The translations under genes and the position numbers were made by a program. A stretch of DNA of 64,000 nt from positions 1-64,000 of the forward strand of contig VCMS01000154.1 of assembly GCA_022539475.1 (NCBI GenBank). The letters are read 5' to 3'. Source of the DNA: Gracilaria domingensis (lineage: Eukaryota; Rhodophyta; Florideophyceae; Gracilariales; Gracilariaceae). Each line of letters begins with the position of its first letter. The first letter of the stretch is position 1. The notes beneath the pieces are model-generated. The model ran no database searches, was not told the DNA's origin, and saw only the letters and a list, made by a program, of their open reading frames with translations. Shown piece by piece: positions 11,239-20,590 of the stretch.

Positions 11239-11714
11239 CTCGTGCAACTTCTCCTCCATGGAGCCCCCCCCCTGGGTAATACCCATTAGCTAGGCGGTTG
11301 CGGGCTCGAGTAGCGAGCCGCAACATAGTTACGATAACCAGTAAAACTGTGACTTCTCTTAACTTCAAGGCTTCTTTCCTTTCTCAAGGTACATACTTCA
11401 TAACTTCTCCCTTTCGGGGTAATCTTCCTCTTACGAGTTTCCATTTCCTCTTCATAGAGTTCTTCTTTCTCTTTCGAGCTTCATTTCCTCTTTATAGAGT
11501 CTTCTTCCTCTTTCGAGTGTATCTATCGTCTCCTCTTCCTGAGGGCATAACTGTTCGAACTTCAACTTTTCTCTCCCTAGAGTGTCTCCTCACCACGCGA
11601 GTAGCGGTACAATACTCCTCTGGAGGTTGTCGCAGTGTTCCTCGATTGAGTGTTGTCGTTCGTAGGACCGTTCGTGCGCGGTACGCGATAAGCCTCCGTC
11701 TCCCACGACGTGTG
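11239..11714. other. Spacer between convergent ORFs of element 1, with short tandem repeats
   Basis: Lies between the ends of the antisense ORF and the chromodomain ORF, where both transcripts would terminate. It is strongly pyrimidine-rich on the plus strand and holds at least two units of about 38 bp (TTCCTCTT..ATAGAGT..TTCTTC..CTCTTTCGAG) at about 11442-11520, with looser related copies before and after. Confidence 0.5.
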
Positions 11715-13132
11715 TTATCCGACCATCGCTTGATGTAGGTTAGCCGGCAACGCCGTGTTAGTTCGACGATGGTACTGCACGATCTTCGATCGGGGTAAGT
11801 GCTCCACGGGTTCGTCGGAATCCCGCGACGGCGGATAGCCATACCAGCGTACCTGGTACTGAACATACCCCTTCGGGTTCCAACTGTGTCCCACGATGTG
11901 GTCTACGACGAACTCTTTCGAGTATACGCCCCGCTCGAGCTCTTCCTGCGAAGGGTCGTCAGCGCGCCGCGGCGGTGCCGTAACTTCGTCACCAGCGGTG
12001 CTGTGAGTTTCTCCTGACGCCTTCGGCGGTAGACTTGCCCTCTGCTGAGTGTTCGTTTCCCGTTTCCGGGCTTCTTTAAGCAGCTTCGCCGCTTCGGCGG
12101 GTCCGCGAACGGCTAGTTCACGCGGTAGTTCCCGTCCTGACGGTGAAGGCAGACGCGGAGGCGGATTGTTCACCACGGCACGTGCCGGTTCACGTGACGA
12201 CACGCGACGTTTCGCGGTGGTGGCACTGCCACGAGCTGTGATTGGCCCATTGTGTGGCGCGCGCTGCGCACCCCAAGATTTGTGGTGCGCAAGCGCTCCT
12301 GCAGATGCAGTGTGCGTTTTCCCTAAATCAGGGCTGTAATCCGTATCTCCAGCGAGCGGTGCGCCGTCATGACTTATCGAAACGTCATGACGTGCGACTT
12401 GCGACTTCCCCACGGCTGGGTGCAACGGTGCACTACCATTACCCGAACCGGGGTGTGTGATCTTCGCTTCAGCGAGCGTCTCCTCTTCTTCCTGCTCTGC
12501 AGTGTCTAAGGTACCGGGATCTGCCGTGACTTCCTTAGTGCGCGCCCGTGAAGGCGGTATGTGGCGGTCGTCAGCGACGGTTTGCGGCGACTGCGCGTCC
12601 GGAATACTCCGTGATACACTATCCAGCTTCGCTGTAGCCTCACTCTGCCGAGAAGTCGAGTGTTCTTGATCAACTTCCGGCCTTGCCGTGGTAACGTCGC
12701 GAACGAGAGCATGCTCCGCGTCCTGCGCCGACGAGGCGATGGGCGCGTGTTCTGGCGACAATTCCCCCAGCGGGTGAGCGATACCAGTATCCTGGGACAA
12801 CCTCGAGTCCGTTCGTTGCGTGCGGTATCCTTCAGAAAGGTCGCGATCCTTCGTAGAAGGTTGTGCATCCTCCGCGGAGTTCTGCGCGACAGCGGCCGAC
12901 TGGAGCGCGTCCTTCGCGGCCTCAACACGCGACAGCGGGTGATCCTTCCCACTGACAGTGGTGTTCGTAGCAACTACGTCTTCGACGGTGTCCTGAGGCG
13001 ACCCCGCCTCCTCTTCATTATCTTCCCGTGAATCACGGTGCTGCGACGGTAGCGACACCGGTGACTCACTCTCCGCGACGACGCGTGAATCCTCCTCCCC
13101 TCCTTAGGTGGAGCGTTACGGGGAGCAGTCAT
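11715..13132 (-). CDS. Linker plus chromodomain ORF of element 1
   Basis: The open frame runs from 13103 (after a TAA) to the stop at 11715. It sits in the -1 frame relative to pol and overlaps the pol tail by about 130 bp. A long low-complexity Ser/Thr/Glu/Ala-rich linker is followed by a chromodomain near the end (FVVDHIV, YQVRWYGY, EHLPRSKI at about 11780-11935). In chromoviruses this domain follows integrase and is thought to direct insertion to marked chromatin. The aligned ORF of element 2 opens with ATG (60350) and shares PPKEG. Here the matching ATG (13132) lies in the pol frame, so a 1- or 2-base change in the purine run at 13091-13103 separates it. It is either a third ORF, a fused pol tail broken by an indel, or a second frameshift. 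Confidence 0.7.
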
Positions 13133-16100
13133 CACGTCTGTTGACGGTGTAATAGACGCTGTGAAACGCGATTTCACCAGCGCTGTATGTTCCGATATCT
13201 CGGCTTGGGACGATATAATCGGTACCTCTGCGAGACCCCTTGCAGGGTTGCGAAGCCCCACAGTAGGTGTAGTGTTCTGCGACGAGAATTCTCGGTTCTG
13301 TGTCTGTCCAGCTTCCTGCTGTGAATCCGAAACTATTTCCGTGTGCACCGTTGGGCCCTGCACAACGCGATCGCGGGAGAAACGCTCATGAGCGTCGCCA
13401 ACTTCCAGTACGACTGTGTCCGTATTCACGCTAATAACGCGGTATGGACCATCAGCGATGGGTGAAAGCTTGTGGCGCCGCTCCTTTTCAGGGTTGTAGT
13501 ACTCCTTCCTGACAAAGGCGAGGTTTCCCACTTTCAGTGGCGGTAGTGGTCTCCGTACCCGGGCATCAAAGTTCCGCTTGTAAGCGTGTTGTGCTTTCGC
13601 CATTGACGACCTGGCGACAGGTACCATTGCGGATAACCACTGCTTCCATTGCAAGTAGTGATCCCGTATTGACGGTGACGTATCCAGCTTTGCTGATGGT
13701 TCAACCGCAACTGGCGGTGGTGTCCGTGAGAGCACGAGCTCAAAGGGCGATAAACCAGTTACTCTGTGAACTTGCGTATTATACGCATACGTCACGGTAT
13801 CCGTGTAGAGATCCCAAGTTTTCGGGTGTTCGACTGTATAAGCCCGCAACGCGGAGAGCATTGTCCGGTTAAACCGTTCGACTTGCCCATTGCATTGGGG
13901 ATGATACGTCGTCGTGAAGAGATTCTTCACGTTGAGTATCCGACAGACATCCTGGAAGAAACGTGCAGTAAACTGCGGACCATTATCTGAGAGGAGATTG
14001 ACCGGGGGACCGTAGACCATAACCCAATGGCGAACGAATGCCTCCGCAACACTGCGTGCTGTAATCGACTTCAACGGAACTGTCCGGACTAGCTTACTGA
14101 ATCTATCCGTAATAACGAGTAAGAACCGATTTCCTCGGGAAGTACGCAAGAACTCACCGAGTATATCGATGGCAATAAACTCCAACGGCGCCCTTGCGGG
14201 GAAAAGTGTTAGTTTCTTCGCATGGCGACGCTGTTTAACTCGCTCGCGAGCACAATGTGTACATGCCTTCACGGTGGTGTAGCAGTCCAACGCTAACGCG
14301 GGCCAGTAGAAATCCCGACGCAGAGTCGTGTATAACCGCTTAGCACCCGGATGGGAAGCCATCCGCGAGTGATGCGAGAGATGCAATACCCTTGTTTGTA
14401 AGGAGTGAGGAACCACAATCTGTGGGGTAGAACGAACCACTCTGACGAGGTAACCTTGTGTGTTGACCCCGAACGGGATGTTAGCACCACCATTAATTTG
14501 GGAGCGTATCCTCGTACAGAACGGGTCAGATTGCTGTTCCCGCACCAGCTCTTCTGGAGTAATGGGGACGAATGTACCGGATTCCGGGTCTTCACCGTCT
14601 GCGACGAGCAAATCATCACAGATGTCGTCCGACACGATGTCGTAGTCTTCATCACCCTCCTCCATGAGGAAACAGGAGATATCTTCATCCTCGTCATCGA
14701 CGGGTAAAGCTTCACCTTCAGTTCCTAGACGTGAAAGAGCATCCGCTTGCGCGTTTAAACAACGCTTCTTATAGGTGACCTCGTAGTCAAACTCGGCAAG
14801 CCGAAGACGCCAACGCATTAAGCGTCCGGAAGGCTCCGTGACTGACATTAACCAACGCAAGGCGGAATGATCCGTATTGACGGTAAAGTGCACACCCATA
14901 AGATATGGTCGTAGAGTCTGCAAAGCCCATACCATGGCGAGACACTCCTTCTCGGATACCGAGTAATTGCGCTCGTGCACGTTGAGTGTACGAGACCAAT
15001 AGCCAATTGGTTTGCCTTCCCCTTCGGGTGTAGTCTGAAAGAGAGCGCAGCCAATTTGGTAATCGCTCGAATCCGTATCCACGGTGTACGGCAACCCGTT
15101 CTTTGGTAACGCTAACACGGGTGCCGTGGTAACAGCCTCTTTAAGAGAGTTGAAGGCCTCCACTTGCGTGGGGGTAAGTGGTCCCAATTTGGGCGGTTGT
15201 CCCTTCTTCAGAAGTTCGTTGAGTGGTCCCGCGATCTTCGCGAAGCGAGAAATGAACCGTCTATAAACGTTGCATAGCCCCAGAAAGGAGCGTAGCTCTG
15301 TCTGTGTAGTGGGGTGCTTCGCCTCTTTGAGGGACTTCACGCGAGCTTCCTCGATCAGTAACCGTCCTGGACGTATGACTTGGCCCAGATACTTCACTGA
15401 GTCAGTGAAAAACTCACACTTCCTCAATTTGAGAGTAATTCCAGCATCCCGCAAAGCGGTCATTATCTCCCGAACATGTTCGAGGTGATCGTCCAAACTG
15501 TTGGAAAACACGATGATGTCATCGAGGTATACCAAGCAACTCCGCCATTTGAAGCGAGCTAACAAAATGTCCAGAGCACGCTGAAACGTAGCGGGGGCGT
15601 TCGTTAACCCGAACGGCATACGCTTAAAGCGGTATAGTCCTGAATGACAGGTAAACGCGGTTTTGTCACGGTCTTCCGGTCTAACTGGTACTTGCCAGTA
15701 ACCCCAGTTTGCATCCAAAGTGGAGAAAACAGTAGCATCGCCAAGCGAGTCGATATACTCGTCCATACGAGGTATGGGGTACACGTCTTTGACGGTGACA
15801 TCGTTCAAGCGACGATAGTCGATACAAAAGCGCCAGGACCCATCGGGTTTCGGAGCCAGTACAACTGGAGATGCCCACGGCGACTGAGCCGGTTCTATCA
15901 CGCCAGCGCGGAGCATTTTGTTGATCTGAAACTCTTCCTCTTCCCGTGCTTTCGGGCCTGCCCTGTAAGGGTGCTGAGCAATCGGCTTGGTCTCCGGCAG
16001 GAGGTCAATCCGGTGTTCCGTAGTTGAAACCTCTCCGAGGGAACCATCCCACATTGGTGTAAACTCTCGCAACATGTTGCGCAACTTCTCACGGTGTGAA

Positions 16101-17269
16101 ACCGGTACATGACCGAGATTCAATTCTTCTAACTCCTTGATAGGGTCAATCTTGTCATAACTCGTAGGAACGGTCCTAGCTTCCGAGTCATTCGTGTGTT
16201 CAACCGTTTGGGACGGGTCCGACGCAGACGAGCGCGACGATTCTCCCTCCCCCTCCTTAGGGTGAAGCAAACCAGTGCGTTCTTCAGCAAGCCCGAGCAT
16301 CTCGGCGGCAGTCACCTTTGTAGGGATAAGCGCCGTAGGGTGCGGTAAGACAGTACCAATTACTTGGTTCTTCACCAGATACTGGGGCTTCTTGCCAAAG
16401 TTGGCCAACATAACCCGAAAGGGGTGTTCGCTGTTGATTTGAACAACTCCGTTCGCCAACGCGACCTGATACTTCTCGTATAACGAGTTCAATGGTTGAA
16501 CAACCCGCAAACCACGCGGTGCGGCAGTAACATCAACCCAAACCTGGGATTCTGGCGGAATAGAAATTGCACGCGCTACGCGGAGCTTCGGCGACTCCTT
16601 CGGAGGTGAGGAATCCTGTAGAGGAGCGGGTAGTGGTACCAGCTTAGCTGACGCTCGGCGTAATGAGCGACGAACAATCGGTACAACCGAACCATCTTCC
16701 ATTTCCACTTCACGCGCACGCGGTCGTATGGCTTCGACATATCTGTCGCAGAAGTCACACCCTAGAATGACAGGGGCAGCGAGCGTCTTGCAGACGATGA
16801 ATTCTACCTGCTCGATGCAGTTACCAATCCTGACAATCAGTGAAACCATTCCAGCCGTTTGTAACGGGTTATTGTTAGCATCTGCCACGTCCATGACGGG
16901 TCCAGAGCGGATTCGACAACGGACTTCCGGCGGTAGTAACGACTCAACGATGAAGTTGGGGCCAGCACCTGTATCCAAGACAGAGAGATGACGCACCATA
17001 TACTGGGTGGATAGGCCAAGGTCAGCAAATATCTTGTAGTTTCGCTTGGCCAGCACCATGACTCGATCCGGGATCCGGTTGTTCCTGAACCGTATCCACG
17101 GGCGACGTAACACACCGATGGTGGTAGAGTCCACGTCTAAGACGGTCTGTTTCCTCGAAAGGATTTTGACCTGGGAGCGAGGCGGTGACGCCTCGGGCGC
17201 CGTAGACCTCGACTCGGGCGCCTCTCCATTGGAGACTCCCGTACTCAGTTTAACTGAGTTCCATCCGTT
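12974..17269 (-). CDS. pol: Element 1 pol polyprotein
   Basis: Open from 17269 to the stop at 12974, with no ATG at the front, as expected if made by -1 frameshift from gag. Domains in order: aspartic protease with LSVLDTGAGPN (near 16976); reverse transcriptase with IDYRRLN, FSTLDANWGYWQ, PFGLTNAPATF and YLDDI (near 15530); RNase H with DTDSSD and the NYSVSEKE block (near 15080-14950); integrase with an HHCC zinc site, catalytic AIDILG (near 14167), SDNGPQF and YHPQCNGQVERFN; and a GPY motif (near 13450). All catalytic motifs read normally, so the enzyme set looks intact. The last 40 or so residues after APPKEG are Arg-rich and out of step with the relative in element 2, which marks the frame change into the chromodomain ORF. 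Confidence 0.92.
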   Translation of the reverse strand, partial: NGWNSVKLSTGVSNGEAPESRSTAPEASPPRSQVKILSRKQTVLDVDSTTIGVLRRPWIRFRNNRIPDRVMVLAKRNYKIFADLGLSTQYMVRHLSVLDTGAGPNFIVESLLPPEVRCRIRSGPVMDVADANNNPLQTAGMVSLIVRIGNCIEQVEFIVCKTLAAPVILGCDFCDRYVEAIRPRAREVEMEDGSVVPIVRRSLRRASAKLVPLPAPLQDSSPPKESPKLRVARAISIPPESQVWVDVTAAPRGLRVVQPLNSLYEKYQVALANGVVQINSEHPFRVMLANFGKKPQYLVKNQVIGTVLPHPTALIPTKVTAAEMLGLAEERTGLLHPKEGEGESSRSSASDPSQTVEHTNDSEARTVPTSYDKIDPIKELEELNLGHVPVSHREKLRNMLREFTPMWDGSLGEVSTTEHRIDLLPETKPIAQHPYRAGPKAREEEEFQINKMLRAGVIEPAQSPWASPVVLAPKPDGSWRFCIDYRRLNDVTVKDVYPIPRMDEYIDSLGDATVFSTLDANWGYWQVPVRPEDRDKTAFTCHSGLYRFKRMPFGLTNAPATFQRALDILLARFKWRSCLVYLDDIIVFSNSLDDHLEHVREIMTALRDAGITLKLRKCEFFTDSVKYLGQVIRPGRLLIEEARVKSLKEAKHPTTQTELRSFLGLCNVYRRFISRFAKIAGPLNELLKKGQPPKLGPLTPTQVEAFNSLKEAVTTAPVLALPKNGLPYTVDTDSSDYQIGCALFQTTPEGEGKPIGYWSRTLNVHERNYSVSEKECLAMVWALQTLRPYLMGVHFTVNTDHSALRWLMSVTEPSGRLMRWRLRLAEFDYEVTYKKRCLNAQADALSRLGTEGEALPVDDEDEDISCFLMEEGDEDYDIVSDDICDDLLVADGEDPESGTFVPITPEELVREQQSDPFCTRIRSQINGGANIPFGVNTQGYLVRVVRSTPQIVVPHSLQTRVLHLSHHSRMASHPGAKRLYTTLRRDFYWPALALDCYTTVKACTHCARERVKQRRHAKKLTLFPARAPLEFIAIDILGEFLRTSRGNRFLLVITDRFSKLVRTVPLKSITARSVAEAFVRHWVMVYGPPVNLLSDNGPQFTARFFQDVCRILNVKNLFTTTYHPQCNGQVERFNRTMLSALRAYTVEHPKTWDLYTDTVTYAYNTQVHRVTGLSPFELVLSRTPPPVAVEPSAKLDTSPSIRDHYLQWKQWLSAMVPVARSSMAKAQHAYKRNFDARVRRPLPPLKVGNLAFVRKEYYNPEKERRHKLSPIADGPYRVISVNTDTVVLEVGDAHERFSRDRVVQGPTVHTEIVSDSQQEAGQTQNREFSSQNTTPTVGLRNPARGLAEVPIISSQAEISEHTALVKSRFTASITPSTDVMTAPRNAPPKEGRRIHASSRRVSHRCRYRRSTVIHGKIMKRRRGRLRTPSKT
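13091..13108 (-). promoter_or_regulatory. Internal polypurine-tract-like copy (end of pol)
   Basis: Reverse complement CCTAAGGAGGGGAGGAGG, nearly the 3' polypurine tract. It coincides with the frame change between pol and the chromodomain ORF. Element 2 has CCTAAAGAGGGAGAGG at the matching place (60368). Confidence 0.5.
16243..16262 (-). promoter_or_regulatory. Internal polypurine-tract-like copy (protease-RT linker)
   Basis: Reverse complement CCCTAAGGAGGGGGAGGGAG, which contains the core of the 3' tract, CTAAGGAGGGGGA. It encodes a PKEGEGE run between protease and reverse transcriptase. Element 2 has CCAAGGAGGGGGAGG at the aligned codons (57142). Confidence 0.5.
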
Positions 17270-19329
17270 CTAACGGGAACGGCGTCCTGTGCAGCAGGCC
17301 TCTTCACAGATTCCTGTGGAACAGCGACAGAATTACTGGCAGCAGCGGTTGCCGCCACGGCTTGAGCCGGTGAAACATTGACCTGGGTCGAACCAGAGTG
17401 CAGTAACGCAGCCAATTCTGCAGCAGACACCCTACGGGGGTACTCAGCCTTCGCACGCAGATATGCGGTTACCGGCACTGACGCCTGTTCGGCGGGGGTC
17501 AGCGCTTCAAAATTCGCCACAACCGTGGGCATTTCCCTCATCGAGAGGTTGCAGTTCGGAGCTGCATGACCGTGGTTGTAACACGTGAAACAGATCAGGG
17601 GTGATCTTCCGGAACTCCGTGGGTCTTGGAACTTCACCGTTCGCGGGTCTACCCAACCAGGTCGCTGGTAACGACTCCCTGAATAGGGTACTTGAGGACC
17701 GCGAACGCGTGGACGGTCTGCGTAAAGCAGCGCATCTTCCGTCTTCGACGAGGCTTCTGAAGTAGAAGGCAACTCCGTAGTCGGAATAGAATCCAGGTCC
17801 ACCTGTGCGAGATGTAAGTTATCCACATCGTGGCCAGAAAAGTCCTGCGGTAGCAGTGAAGCCGATGACGACCCTCCTTCGAGGTGCAACGCTTTGGTTG
17901 AAACCCGGTATCCGGTGCGTGCGCGCAAGGCGTCTCCCTCCGCCTTCGCGTACTGCACTAACTCTAGATAGGTAGTCTTCTTCCGGTCTTCCCGTCGCTG
18001 GGCAACCAGAGTGCGAATAGCCGGATTCAATCCGTTGATAAACAGAGTACAGCGCTCGTTTGAGGAGTAAACATTGCCACAACGGTGGAATGCCTTATTC
18101 AGGCGTACCGAGTACTCGGTTTCCGACTCCTTCGGGCGTTGTTTCGTCTCCCGCAACGCGGTGATTGCTTCCTCGATAGAGGTATTTGTCGCATACGAGC
18201 GCAACAAATACTGCACTGCTTCGGGCCAGCAGGTGACCCCTCCTTCAGAGGCGCGAGATGAACCTCTTACAGAGTTATACTGATCTTCAGCGAGTCCCCG
18301 TAGAAAATACGGTAAGGCAACATAAGCTTGCCCCTCACTCATGCCGAGGATGTCAGCTTCCGCTACAAAGCGTGAAAGAAAGTCAGGCACCAGAATGGGA
18401 TCCTCCCCAGTGAACAACTGGTTGCGAAAGGTTAAGGACATGCGTTTGATGCAGTCCTTCACCTTACCCGTGCCACGGGGCGTCCGGTTCAGACTTGAAT
18501 CTTCCAAACGGTAATACCGGTAAGATAACAACCTTTTGAACAAGGGATTCGTCGGCTCCAGTTCCCTCAAACCTGAGTGCTTTCGCCCCCGTTTCCGGGT
18601 ACCAACAACACCATAGGTGGACGTAGAACTCCGCGAACGCGTAGAACGAGCGCGACGTTCACCGTCACTTGACGAGCTCGATGATAAGGAACCCGCCGAG
18701 CGGTTTGAAATACCAGAAGACTGTGACGAATCCGAGTCATACTCGTCGACATTCCTCTTCTTAGAGCGACTCTTCCCGGACTTCCGGTCACGTGTACCAC
18801 GAGACACTCCCGCAGAGGCGGCAGCAGGGCCGTCATCCTCACGGATGGTGGCCTCTAACGTCTCAAGACGGCCAAGGATCCGAATGAACTTCGTGTTAAC
18901 CTCCTCGGTGAAACTGGGATATCCTTGAAGAACCTCCAAGAGGGCATTAACATCCTTCCGTAAAATACGTAGATCATCTGATACACCTCCGTTGAGGGCT
19001 GCGTCAACCTTCAAACGAAGTGTGTCGACCTCGGAAACGAGTGCTTCATGAGAACTCCTCATGACAGCAGTCTGAGCCTCAAGCACACGAACTTGAGTCT
19101 CCAACTCGTTTACGAGCGCATCCTTCGCCGCGACAGCGGGTATAAGACCCTCCAAAGGAGCAGATGAGGGCCCAGCCACTGGGGCGTCAGACGACTTGTC
19201 AGGCTGTTTCCGGTTTCCGGGTTTCTTTCCATCACCCTGTAGGGGTTCAGGAACAGACCGCAGACGTGGGGGCAAGCCAGAGCCAACGGAGCGAGACTTC
19301 GTAGGGCTCGAGCGCTTGCCCGACACCAT
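17245..19329 (-). CDS. gag: Element 1 gag (capsid/nucleocapsid)
   Basis: 694 codons from ATG 19329 (context MVSGKRSS). The open frame extends upstream to about 19374 without another ATG. A basic/Pro-rich head is followed by coiled-coil-like heptads (LETQVRVLEAQ region), a Ser/Arg-rich stretch with many SSSS runs, the retrotransposon gag helix region (LPYFLRGLAEDQY, WPEAVQYLLRSY, KAFHRCGNVY) and one CCHC zinc knuckle, CFTCYNHGHAAPNC, near 17580. The tail is Ala/Val-rich. It ends CAG TTA AAC TGA, overlapping the open pol frame by about 25 bp. Gag forms the particle that packages the RNA. It is closely comparable with the broken gag of element 2. Confidence 0.9.
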   Translation of the reverse strand: MVSGKRSSPTKSRSVGSGLPPRLRSVPEPLQGDGKKPGNRKQPDKSSDAPVAGPSSAPLEGLIPAVAAKDALVNELETQVRVLEAQTAVMRSSHEALVSEVDTLRLKVDAALNGGVSDDLRILRKDVNALLEVLQGYPSFTEEVNTKFIRILGRLETLEATIREDDGPAAASAGVSRGTRDRKSGKSRSKKRNVDEYDSDSSQSSGISNRSAGSLSSSSSSDGERRARSTRSRSSTSTYGVVGTRKRGRKHSGLRELEPTNPLFKRLLSYRYYRLEDSSLNRTPRGTGKVKDCIKRMSLTFRNQLFTGEDPILVPDFLSRFVAEADILGMSEGQAYVALPYFLRGLAEDQYNSVRGSSRASEGGVTCWPEAVQYLLRSYATNTSIEEAITALRETKQRPKESETEYSVRLNKAFHRCGNVYSSNERCTLFINGLNPAIRTLVAQRREDRKKTTYLELVQYAKAEGDALRARTGYRVSTKALHLEGGSSSASLLPQDFSGHDVDNLHLAQVDLDSIPTTELPSTSEASSKTEDALLYADRPRVRGPQVPYSGSRYQRPGWVDPRTVKFQDPRSSGRSPLICFTCYNHGHAAPNCNLSMREMPTVVANFEALTPAEQASVPVTAYLRAKAEYPRRVSAAELAALLHSGSTQVNVSPAQAVAATAAASNSVAVPQESVKRPAAQDAVPVRTDGTQLN
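17248..17254 (-). promoter_or_regulatory. Candidate -1 frameshift site at end of gag
   Basis: Sense GTTAAAC, phased as G TTA AAC directly before the gag stop TGA (17245-17247). Pol is in the -1 frame and open here. GUUAAAC is a known slippery heptamer in arteriviruses. Element 2 has G AAA AAC TAA at the same place. Confidence 0.45.
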
Positions 19330-19751
19330 CGTCCACGACGAGATACAACCAGAAAACTGGGACCAGGAAAGCAAAACAACAAATTAACCTCGAATGAGTG
19401 TAGCGTCCTCACACGAGTGACGATAACCGACAAATCGGACGAACCGACCGTACCAACGGGAACAGCCGTATACGGAATTAGGGCTGATTCGACCAGATTG
19501 CTGGGAACGGTAGACAACCCAAACGGGGTGACAACAACCGTACCGACGGGAATCACACACTACGGAAATAGGTAGTGCCACCGGTAGTAAACCGTGTCCA
19601 AACAACAACCCAAAATGAGGAAAGCAGTACCAACACGACGTCTGTCGGCAAAGCCTTCCAGTAGAAACTGTGTAGTGTATCTCCACGACCAGATACGAAC
19701 CGGCAAACCGGAAATTGATCAGAAAACCAACTTGCTGGATCAAGGCGACTT

Positions 19752-19769
19752 CTAAGTCGGGAGACCAAT
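19752..19769 (-). promoter_or_regulatory. Primer-binding site of element 1
   Basis: Sense sequence after the 5' LTR starts AT, then TGGTCTCCCGACTTAG. TGG pairs with the CCA end of a tRNA. Element 2 shares AT TGGTCT. It is not the common initiator-Met type (TGGTATCAGAGC); the tRNA is not identified. Confidence 0.6.
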
Positions 19770-20585
19770 TGTTGTGCAAAACCCAGCGATGGGGAAAGAC
19801 ACGCAAAGGCGGTTCAGACCCTCTCTCAAGAGGCGAGCACAGCAGTAGAGCGCTCCCACAGGTACGACACGGCAATGCCGGGTGTAAGACCGGGGTCGAC
19901 CCTTCCCAAGTAATGGAGGGAGCGAAGCGGCGAAGAAGAAGCGTCCAGCGGTAGAGAACACACGACACAAGTCGGCAGTAGCGTCACGTGCGTAGCACGC
20001 GGTACCCACGAGTGTGGCGATGACACGCGAGAGCGGTAATAGCCCACGCGAGTGTGTCGAGCCACGAACGGTATGCACCGGTACACCAAGTAGTGCTACC
20101 TGTATAACAGGGACAGAAATAAAGAAAACACACACAAAGTAAACACGCGAAAGCGGTAGTGGTGTTAATGATGCCGCGAGGCGGATGATGAACCCTGCAC
20201 AAGGTGTCGACTCTCCGGGAGGAGGATATCGGTCACCAAGGGTGAAACATCAGAGCCGAACACTCGGTTAGTCCGTTTACTTCCCCGACAATGGGTGCAG
20301 CTCAACCTACTAAGTAGTGTAGAGTGCCAACCCACTGTCAAGCGGTGTAGCGAAAATATCTAGAATAAACATCTAAAATACCCCCACTAATGGGTGCAAA
20401 CTTCCCACACGTGTGTGACCCACCGGCTAAGCCGTGCGCCTCATAACACTAATTCTAATATTAAGTATACCCAAGAATGGGCTGATCTCACCAGTTACTC
20501 ATACTGTGTGCCACCACCTCCCGGCATCGCCGTGCATGTTATGAATCGCATCAGCGAAGGAGTCCCGCAATCGCGTTGCACTACA
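19770..20585 (-). repeat. Element 1 5' LTR
   Basis: 816 bp, one C longer than the partner LTR (near 20284). Flanked on the right by GTCTC (20586-20590), the target duplication. Confidence 0.93.
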
Positions 20586-20590
20586 GTCTC

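Larger units (their letters stand above)
8329..20585 (-). mobile_element. Element 1: Ty3/gypsy chromovirus with antisense ORF
   Basis: Complete LTR retrotransposon, sense direction right to left. LTRs at 8329-9143 and 19770-20585 differ at about four substitutions and one extra C. The 5-bp duplication GTCTC flanks it at 8324-8328 and 20586-20590. Order in sense: 5' LTR, primer-binding site, gag, pol (protease, reverse transcriptase, RNase H, integrase; -1 frame relative to gag), a linker with chromodomain, a spacer, a long ORF in the opposite direction, polypurine tract, 3' LTR. The integrase-before-end order with GPY motif and chromodomain is that of Ty3/gypsy chromoviruses. Gag and pol frames are intact; the linker/chromodomain and antisense ORFs carry frameshifts. 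A related decayed element lies at 52.9-64 kb. Confidence 0.92.
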
